NCBI RefSeq assembly: GCF_009870125.1
Contig: NC_046681.1
Coordinates: 17,001,001-17,065,000 of the forward strand
Reading direction: 5' to 3'
DNA: 64,000 bases
DNA from: Drosophila pseudoobscura
Lineage: Eukaryota; Arthropoda; Insecta; Diptera; Drosophilidae
Numbering within the stretch: the stretch's first letter is position 1; each line of letters begins with the position of its first letter. The notes beneath the pieces are model-generated. The model made no database searches. It was not told the origin of the DNA and saw only the letters and a list, made by a program, of their open reading frames with translations. Positions 57,701 through 64,000 of this stretch are shown in pieces. The position numbers and the translations under genes were made by a program.

Positions 57701-60657
57701 GTAATACGAAAAAAGAAGCGAAAAATAAGTGAAATACGAGAAATACGAGCATTCGAAACGACTTTTTATAAAGCTGAAAAGCCATTTAATGTCGCGCCGC
57801 AAAAATAAGCCAGCAGTGGGGCTTATTGGAAAATTCTTAAAAGGAAACAAAGAGAAGGCAAAAATACAGAACTCCAATGAGAGAGAGACCATGCCCAGTC
57901 GCCGCGTCTCTAAGCTTTATTGTCTCTGTCTCCGTCTCTGTCTCTGTCTCTGACTCTGTCTCTGCCTCTGCATCTGCCATTTGCACACGTTTAAATCTCT
58001 GGTCGCACTTAACCTGTTAGCTGTCTCTCTTCCTCTCCCACTCTCTCTTTCTCGGGCTCTCTGTGTGCGTGTGCATAAGTGTTCAAATGTAGTCGTAAAA
58101 GCGCTTTTACGTAATGCGACGATGTCGCTGAGGCCGAGATGATGATGGTCCCAAATGAATACCGTACGTGTGTTTCAGCCTTGAAGGGAAATCTACCAGC
58201 CGCATCTATTTCGTCCCTGCGCAGATGCTGGGAAACAGTTAAAGTTAAAACCACTTGCGTACAGAGTCTGAGGGATTAGACGAGGGGCACAAATACTCAA
58301 AATTGTAAAGTATGGGCTCCGTGGAAACTTTCTCATGTGCTTTTCAAGAGCTCTTCACCCGATTTTCTTCAGGCATGTTCTGGGAACCAGTTTCGCTGAA
58401 GTCGTTTTATCGAAATATGTACTGAGACTGGTACTGGATAAACCCCAATTAGGGGTATTATCTTAGGCATTTTTATTCGAGAGACAGTTCTAGTTTGGAA
58501 GTTTGATATTTATCCAATATACATACATTTCTTTTAAATATGGGAAGTGTAATTACGACATGCTCACACGCACATTTTTCTTATCTTGTTGAAAAAACCT
58601 TCGAGGAAGTGTGCCGGTGGCAGGCACCAATTTGTTTTCACTTTCGACCAAGTGCACATGGGTATATGTACGAATCAAAAGCAGAGGTCTTAGGGAACTG
58701 TCAGTGAAGGACCTAAAGGGAATTCCTCACTATTAGATTAAGTTTACGGCTCGTTTTTTTGTAGGGTATCGCTAAGGTAGGTCTATTCCACCAATTCCAC
58801 CAATTCACAATGTCAAAGTGTGCATATACTGGTATGTATAGAAAGCGTGCAAACTTTGAAATTTCATTCAATATCATTTTGATTATGCTCGCATTCTGTA
58901 TAGTTCAATGAAACATTGAAAATCCATTAAAAAGAACCATGTCCGACCACCAAATGGTTTCTGCCTATACATTTTTAATAAATCGCGGTCCATCATCGGT
59001 TCATAGGCGCGTATATTGAATATTTACTAATACTAATACTAATACAAGGAAGTAATACCAATATATGAGCCACTAAAAGTATTCCCGTTTCCTTTCAGCT
59101 GCCAACTGGTACTCCCATTCAGCTGCCTGTTTGAACGGGCTGAGCAAATTAATTATACACATACATACGTTTGGTTAAGTTTGTTTGACTAATAAAAGGT
59201 ATATTTGATTGCAGTCTTATCTGAGCAGCAGCTCCAGGTCAGGCTCCAGTTAAATGCCATGTCCTTTGGTTTGTTTAAAGGCCTGAAACAGGATGAGCGG
59301 CTGAGGAAGTCAGTGACATGCAGCAGCATTACATACTAGACAAATATACATATTACCTAGTTTACTTGAGCAAATACAGGCTGGACTGGGGCCCACATTA
59401 CTAGCAAACCGCACACACACAGCATTTTAATTAAAGACATTTCCATGTCCTCTATATGGCCATCTGCGTGTGCGAATTTCTTGAGAACTACATCCATAGG
59501 TGTTTGGATGCTTTTAGGTCGATGAAAAACACTCAAATTGGTGGAAGAACGGCACTCACCTAGGTTGATCTTTTTATAACCCGAAAGAGGGTAATTGGTC
59601 AGAATTGGCCAAATTGGTTTGTATCGCGCAGAAGGCCATATGCCCAGCCGAACCATCCCTTTGTCTGGATGGTCTATTCTATTGTAGATAAGCCTTCGGA
59701 CCATTCGCTGCATCTTTCAGTCTTTATTCCTGTAAAAGGGGCTTCAAAATATATACCGTTGAAAGAGTTTCCCAAAATAAATTTCATCGGATTACCTGCT
59801 TGTATCTGGCCTTGCCCTCTTATTTGTTTGTCGCACTGTCAATTACTTTCACCGTTTGTGTCAATACGACGGGCTGCAAGTGCTTTTCAATTAAGAGAGA
59901 CGCATTGCGGGCTGGCAAAACAAAAATGCACATCGCATTCGCTGTGGCTTTCGTCACTCCTGATGGGGCACGGCGCAACGCTTGGGCGGTCGACACTCAG
60001 GAGCCCAAGACCCGGCGCCCACATGTCGTGGGCTTCGTTGGAGACAGTGGCATCCTGCCGGACGCAGGAGCCCAGCCCTCTCGCCGCGCTTATGCAAATG
60101 GGTTTTGAGTCAAGAGCGAAGGTCACTGCGTCCTTTGCGGTTCTTAAATGCACGTTGTGCTGGTACCTCGCGCCTTTCCCACTGCGGACTCTGTGTCCCC
60201 ACCCAGAACTCATTAATGACAGTGTTTCCTTTTAAGCCGGCAAGGAAGGAGAAGACCCTGCGTTTCTTAGTTTTTTTTTGTATTCTGGAATTTAACGGCA
60301 TTACATCCCCAAGCTAGTTTCAATTTCCTTTTCAGGGTAGAGGGAGGATTAAATGCTGGGTAAAGGCGCTTAAGCGCAACTCGAGACTTTTTAATAATTT
60401 ACGCCGAGGAAGCACGAATCTGAGAACCCTTGGAGTGGCGACCCTGCCGCCGCCACATGGAGGGCTAGGTGTGCAAATAGAGATGGAAATAAAAATAAAT
60501 ATTAGCCGAAGGGAAAGTGTTTCTCATCAGAATTTATGTAAATCTCTCAGATGTTCAAGAACCAACGGTACCGGTCAAAAAGAGGAAAGAGTAGCACAGC
60601 AGGCATAGATCTCGGTAAGACCTGACGACATTCACATCTCAATCCGTTGGAAAACAT
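54743..60657. other. Gene-poor intergenic DNA
   Basis: No firmly supported gene. Landmarks are a GGGAATC/GGGAAAC-type tract near 55610-55660, GGCGGCA repeats near 57265, a TCTGTC hexamer tract at about 57918-57972, a patch at 58935-59000 resembling 26030-26110, and a possible signal-peptide exon at 59366-59446 (minus). Confidence 0.6.
59366..59446 (-). other. Candidate signal-peptide exon of a tiny secreted peptide
   Basis: On the minus strand MEMSLIKMLCVCGLLVMWAP then VQPVFAQ looks like a complete signal peptide ending at Ala-Gln, immediately followed by a GTAAAC donor. A T-rich acceptor (CTGTTTCAG) about 95 bp downstream would add a ten-residue tail (AFKQTKGHGI) and a stop. The whole would be 37 residues. 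Short signal-peptide-like ORFs arise easily by chance, so this is only a candidate. Confidence 0.2.
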
Positions 60658-61568
60658 TTACAGGACATAGGCGGAGGTTTTGGTTTTGGTGTGGCGGTAG
60701 TGTCCCATCTGCTCCTTTGTTTCCGGAGCTCTGGACAGGTACCTATCGAGCGACCACTTGCCGGCACCCAGCTGCGAGAGAAGCAGGAATCCACCAATTT
60801 TACACAACAGTAGGCTTAAATGCTCCAACGACAGGAGCGCATCATTCCAGCCCCACAGGAACCAAAAGTGTGGGCTCAGCACGTCATGATAGGGTATGAC
60901 TAAGGCAGTCAGGTATGCGGCAGCTCTGCACTTGATCCCCAAGACCAAGGCACTTAGGAGAGCGAGGGAGAGGGAGCTGGAGATGGGCTGAAACGGAATG
61001 TCACGTATAGTGCTATTGTCGGAACCTCGATTGAAGCCGAACTTACATTAATTATCTCCTCCAGCCAGGATATATAGATACTGGATAGGCCAATTCTTCC
61101 CGCCAACAACAGGAACTCGCACTTCTTGAGAGCCAACCTTGGCCATTCGTTCCTGTCTCGGAGATAGACTCTAGTGGCCAGAAGAACTAGTAGAGAGCTC
61201 ACATCGAGGCAGTCGTTGAGGAGAGAGTGATACACATGAACCCACATAGTGAAGAGCAGTCGGTGAATCACTCTCCCTATCAGCAGCATTGTTACACCAG
61301 TCTCTTCTTTGCCTCGCACCAGGATCTGTGCAACGGCTGCAGAGGTCAGTAGAGCATCAAACGCCGTATAGATGTAGCCAAACACATCCGCGACATCCAG
61401 AACCACAGCCTTTTCGACGCTCACAAGTCGGTAATTCATTAGCGTGGCCAACACGCCCATGCAATGGTATGACATAATTAAATGTGGCACTAGCCCCAAT
61501 ACCCATGATCGGATCTTGTAGTGCAGCGCCTTGACTGCCAGAATTCCTTCGCAGGCAATTCGAAACAT
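60658..61568 (-). CDS. Divergent SURF4-like multi-pass membrane protein
   Basis: Two minus-strand exons (61568-61047 and 60987-60658) joined over a 59-nt GT-AG intron in phase 0 give 283 residues, close to the roughly 270 of SURF4 cargo receptors (ER-Golgi). Hydrophobic segments occur along most of the length. Several blocks follow SURF4 in order. They are a VADVFGYIYTAFDALL region near residue 60, a 'W.H.....L' then LLVLLATRVYLRDRNEWPRL segment, ALVLGIKCRAAAYLTALVIP, and a final FLLLSQLGAGKWSLDRYL matching the last membrane segment and Gly-Pro-Gly region of SURF4. The C-terminal di-lysine ER-retrieval signal of SURF4 is missing; the tail ends TKTSAYVL. It is highly diverged, suggesting a relaxed or specialised paralogue. 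It is divergent from the PRPS-like gene. Confidence 0.6.
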
Positions 61569-62044
61569 AATATTTTAGACGTGCGACGAAGGAAGTTTGA
61601 ATTTGAAATACACAATAAATTGTAGTAGAGCAGGGATCGTTATAACGTATAAGTCCCGGCAAGCTCACACAAGCCCTATGTGTCACCTATCTAATGATCT
61701 CCTTATAATCCCATTTGGGTGTACACCTCCCATCGTTCCCTATTTAATCAGTGCACCACCGAGCCTTGAGCAGCCTCAGGGCATTATAATATGCCTAATT
61801 GTAGGGGGCCAGGCCAACAGGAGGCCAACAGCTTAGTGATGTGTTGAGCCGCGGTCAGGCAAATCAATCGTTCGACCAATTATCTCAAATTTTGCAGACG
61901 CCCAGGGCGGCCCGCAGCTCTCACATTGACGATTGCACCCGAATCCAAGCAGGCGGGGGCTCAGCTCCAATCTGGCTACAGGACTTCAAAATTTGTCGCT
62001 TCAACAAAATTTATGTACTGGATATTTCCACTCCTGGTAATTTA
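61569..62044. promoter_or_regulatory. Divergent promoter region of the SURF4-like and PRPS-like genes
   Basis: 476 bp separate the two start codons. The PRPS-like frame is open upstream of ATG 62045 back to ATG 61841, but that stretch lacks homology to the family and is more likely 5' UTR. No exact Motif 1 or DRE site is seen, unlike the housekeeping genes at 16-19 kb. Confidence 0.45.
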
Positions 62045-63154
62045 ATGCACCGCCTGGTGGTGGTGTCGGGATCATCGCACTGCGACTTTGCAGAAGTGGT
62101 GGCCGAGAGCTTGGGGCTCCGCCTGCATCCAGTGCTGCGCGCGAAGTTCCCCAATGGAGAGATACGGTTCGAGCTGCTCGAGTCGGTGCGGGGAGCGGAC
62201 GTCTACATAGTTCAGACCAGCTGCGAGCCGGTCAACGACATGCTGATGGAGCTTCTGGTTATGGTGCAGGCCTGTCGCTATGCCTCGGCCAACACGATTA
62301 CGGCGGTGATGCCACTGTTTCCATACTCGCGGCAGGACAAAATGGACTCGTGGAAGCAGCCCATAACGGCCAAGCTAGTAGCCAACATGCTCTCTGTGGC
62401 CGGGGTCAATCGGGTCCTCACCATGCAACTGCACAACGCCCAGCTGCAGGGATTCTTTGACATACCCTGCGACAACCTGCAATCCGATATTGCCATCGAA
62501 TCGTGGATTAAGCGCTTTATCCCCGACTACGCGGAGCTGGTGATTGTGGGCGCAGACAAAGGAGCGGTCAAAACGGCCACCCACATCAGCCACAAGTTGG
62601 GCACTCACGTGGCTCTGTTCCACAAGCAGAGGCGGGTGGCCAGCGAGGTGCACGACATGATACTGGTTGGGAGCGTTCGGGGCAAGGTCGTTGTGGTTGT
62701 GGACGATCTAGCGGACACCAGTAACACCCTATGCCTGGCCGCTGAGCGCTTGAACGAGGCCGGAGCGGCGAGAATCTACGCAGTCGTCACTCACGGCGTA
62801 TTTTCGGGCCGGGCCCAGCAGAAGCTCAGTGAATCGCTGTTCGAGCTTGTCGTCTGCACGAATACCGTTCCCCAGCCCGCAGAAGTGGCCAAGAATCCAA
62901 GGTTCCACATCATTGATGTCTCCAATATCTTTGCAAAGTGCATTTGGAACATGCACGACAGTACTAGTATTGAGAACGCGTTTCGATCGGATTCCAGCCT
63001 GCTGAACTGGCGTTTGTCACATAGGAAAGACGCTGATAGTGTCTCTAAGAGCTTCACGGAAGAGGAGGGTGATAGGCTTTCGCAAAACGAGGCTTGCACC
63101 AATCAAAAGTCCACTCAAACCATTAAGAAAGATGTAAAGGGGCAGGAGAATTGA
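62045..63154 (+). CDS. Intronless ribose-phosphate pyrophosphokinase-like protein
   Basis: PRPP synthetase homologue. The family makes PRPP from ribose-5-phosphate and ATP for nucleotide synthesis. ATG 62045 aligns with the family start (VVVSGSSHCDFAE). The chain is 369 residues against about 318 because of a Ser/Lys-rich C-terminal extension after about residue 318. Catalytic positions are largely kept: RQDK at 96-99, His130, Asp171, Lys194 and Arg196 in HKQRR, and the PRPP loop VDDLADTSNT with Asp220, Asp221, Asp224 and Thr228. Oddities are Gly227 replaced by Asn, Asp128 by Gln, and SPDAGGAKR replaced by GADKGAVKT. The lack of introns suggests a retrocopy. Codon use is strongly coding, so it is under selection. 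An in-frame ATG at 61841 would add 68 residues without homology. AATAAA follows at 63165. Confidence 0.85.
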   Translation: MHRLVVVSGSSHCDFAEVVAESLGLRLHPVLRAKFPNGEIRFELLESVRGADVYIVQTSCEPVNDMLMELLVMVQACRYASANTITAVMPLFPYSRQDKMDSWKQPITAKLVANMLSVAGVNRVLTMQLHNAQLQGFFDIPCDNLQSDIAIESWIKRFIPDYAELVIVGADKGAVKTATHISHKLGTHVALFHKQRRVASEVHDMILVGSVRGKVVVVVDDLADTSNTLCLAAERLNEAGAARIYAVVTHGVFSGRAQQKLSESLFELVVCTNTVPQPAEVAKNPRFHIIDVSNIFAKCIWNMHDSTSIENAFRSDSSLLNWRLSHRKDADSVSKSFTEEEGDRLSQNEACTNQKSTQTIKKDVKGQEN

Positions 63155-63164
63155 TTTTGATTCA

Positions 63165-63170
63165 AATAAA
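63165..63170 (+). terminator. Polyadenylation signal of the PRPS-like gene
   Basis: AATAAA only 10 bp after the stop codon, giving a very short 3' UTR. Confidence 0.55.
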
Positions 63171-64000
63171 GGTGCTGTACGTGCGTTTTCTCAGGTTATA
63201 GTCAATATCATAGTGTTTATTTGCCACACCACCCGCCTCCCGCCCTGCCTGTGTGGCAAACTGACCCTTCAACAGTTTATAGTATAAACAGGTCCTTGCC
63301 TCTTGAGGCATCTACCATTGTAAACAGTTCAATGCCTCGATAATCTCGCAAAGACTTCAGGATTGAGGACCAAACACCATTCATAAAGTGTTCAAATTTA
63401 CTTTGCCACTTGATGGACTTCTCAACTTGACATCAATGGAGTCGGGTTCCTGCAAACGACTTGGTATCCGTATTAATGCCAGTGACTGTCAGCTTCGTCT
63501 GCTTCTTCTGACATTTTGCAATTTATCTGCTTACACAGCAGAAATTAATGCCACAAGTGGAAAACATTAAAGCCTGTAAAAAGCTTGAGGTAAAAGGCAA
63601 ACAAAAGGGAGAACATTACGAAAGGAAAATAGAAAACAGAGGAGGGAAATGGGAAAATGGGCCAATGCTGTTGACATCCAAGCGGATTTTTCCATGCCTT
63701 TTGATGTCCCTAAAAAAAATACACAAACAGAGCCCAGTGGCGTGAATAGCTAAATAAAAAGAGCTCTGAGACTATATGTATGTAGACTATTATACGAGTA
63801 GGAGAGTCCACATACTCGAACGTCCAAAGAGAAGTAATCAAGGAATAGACGATTCTCCATGTGCAAAATGATCCAAGCCTCGAATTCGGGCATGGACTTT
63901 GACAACTGGAGTATACTGAAACTATATCCTCGAGTCTTAACTGTATCTAATCGGCGAGCGGCCATTAACAGTAATGACTACAGAGAGGTCACGCCTCTCG
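63171..64000. other. Gene-free right edge
   Basis: No supported frame. The small open frames here (for example 63388-63570) have no recognisable features. Confidence 0.55.

Noticed and set aside
59669-60235. 188- and 102-codon overlapping + frames
   Set aside because: Mutually overlapping and open on the opposite strand too, without domains; most likely chance in moderately GC-rich DNA.
60658-61568. PEX11-type peroxisomal protein for the minus-strand membrane gene
   Set aside because: Order of hydrophobic blocks and the final segment fit SURF4 better; no PEX11 motif seen.
61841-62044. N-terminal extension of the PRPS-like protein
   Set aside because: Open by chance upstream. The family alignment starts at ATG 62045 and the added stretch has no homology.
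1-64000. tRNA, rRNA, CRISPR arrays, bacterial-type operons
   Set aside because: No tRNA B-box/T-loop pattern with a matching acceptor stem was found by eye, and no spaced direct-repeat array. Introns and promoter motifs are those of an insect.

Overview
The window is insect nuclear DNA and almost certainly comes from the genus Drosophila. Three neighbouring genes are recognisable as fly orthologues: a GODZ-type DHHC palmitoyltransferase (Dnz1-like), Aurora B kinase and Stam. Introns are short (52-83 nt). Promoters carry Drosophila core elements (Motif 1, Motif 6, DRE). The intergenic DNA is rich in microsatellites and in an interspersed repeat of the mini-me/DINE-1 type. Strong C/G-ending codon preference and abundant simple repeats would fit a Sophophora species, perhaps the obscura group, but that assignment is inference.

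Layout. Positions 1-5275 are gene-free, microsatellite-rich DNA. A NEMP-like membrane protein gene lies at 5276-6470. After another simple-repeat stretch (6471-10918) comes a compact gene cluster at about 11.9-22 kb. It holds a SET/MYND (SmydA family) gene resembling msta, with two alternative first coding exons (11883-14492, +), then the DHHC gene (15461-16496, -), Aurora B (17032-18136, -) and Stam (19214-21904, +). From 22 to 60 kb the DNA is gene-poor accessory sequence. It contains two decayed copies of an M16 (nardilysin-like) protease C-terminus, a dead non-LTR retrotransposon piece, a possible small secreted protein gene (30485-30907), and a 2.5-kb satellite array of 39-bp units next to a mini-me/DINE-1-like repeat. 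It also contains a small coiled-coil gene (45071-45481), a large inverted duplication built from gene fragments and tandem repeats (about 45.8-48.5 kb), and a 413-bp hAT-type MITE with an intact 8-bp target duplication. At the right end a divergent pair of fast-evolving genes encodes a SURF4-like membrane protein (-) and an intronless ribose-phosphate pyrophosphokinase-like protein (+).

How the genes fit together. The DHHC, Aurora B and Stam genes serve general cell functions: Golgi palmitoylation, chromosome segregation and endosomal sorting. They share Motif 1 promoters and form a housekeeping block. The msta-like, SURF4-like and PRPS-like genes look like rapidly evolving lineage-specific copies. 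The most unusual structure is the inverted duplication near 46.9 kb. A transcript through it would fold into a hairpin with arms of about 1 kb and a loop of about 78 nt, the architecture of Drosophila hairpin-RNA (endo-siRNA) loci. No expression data are available here.
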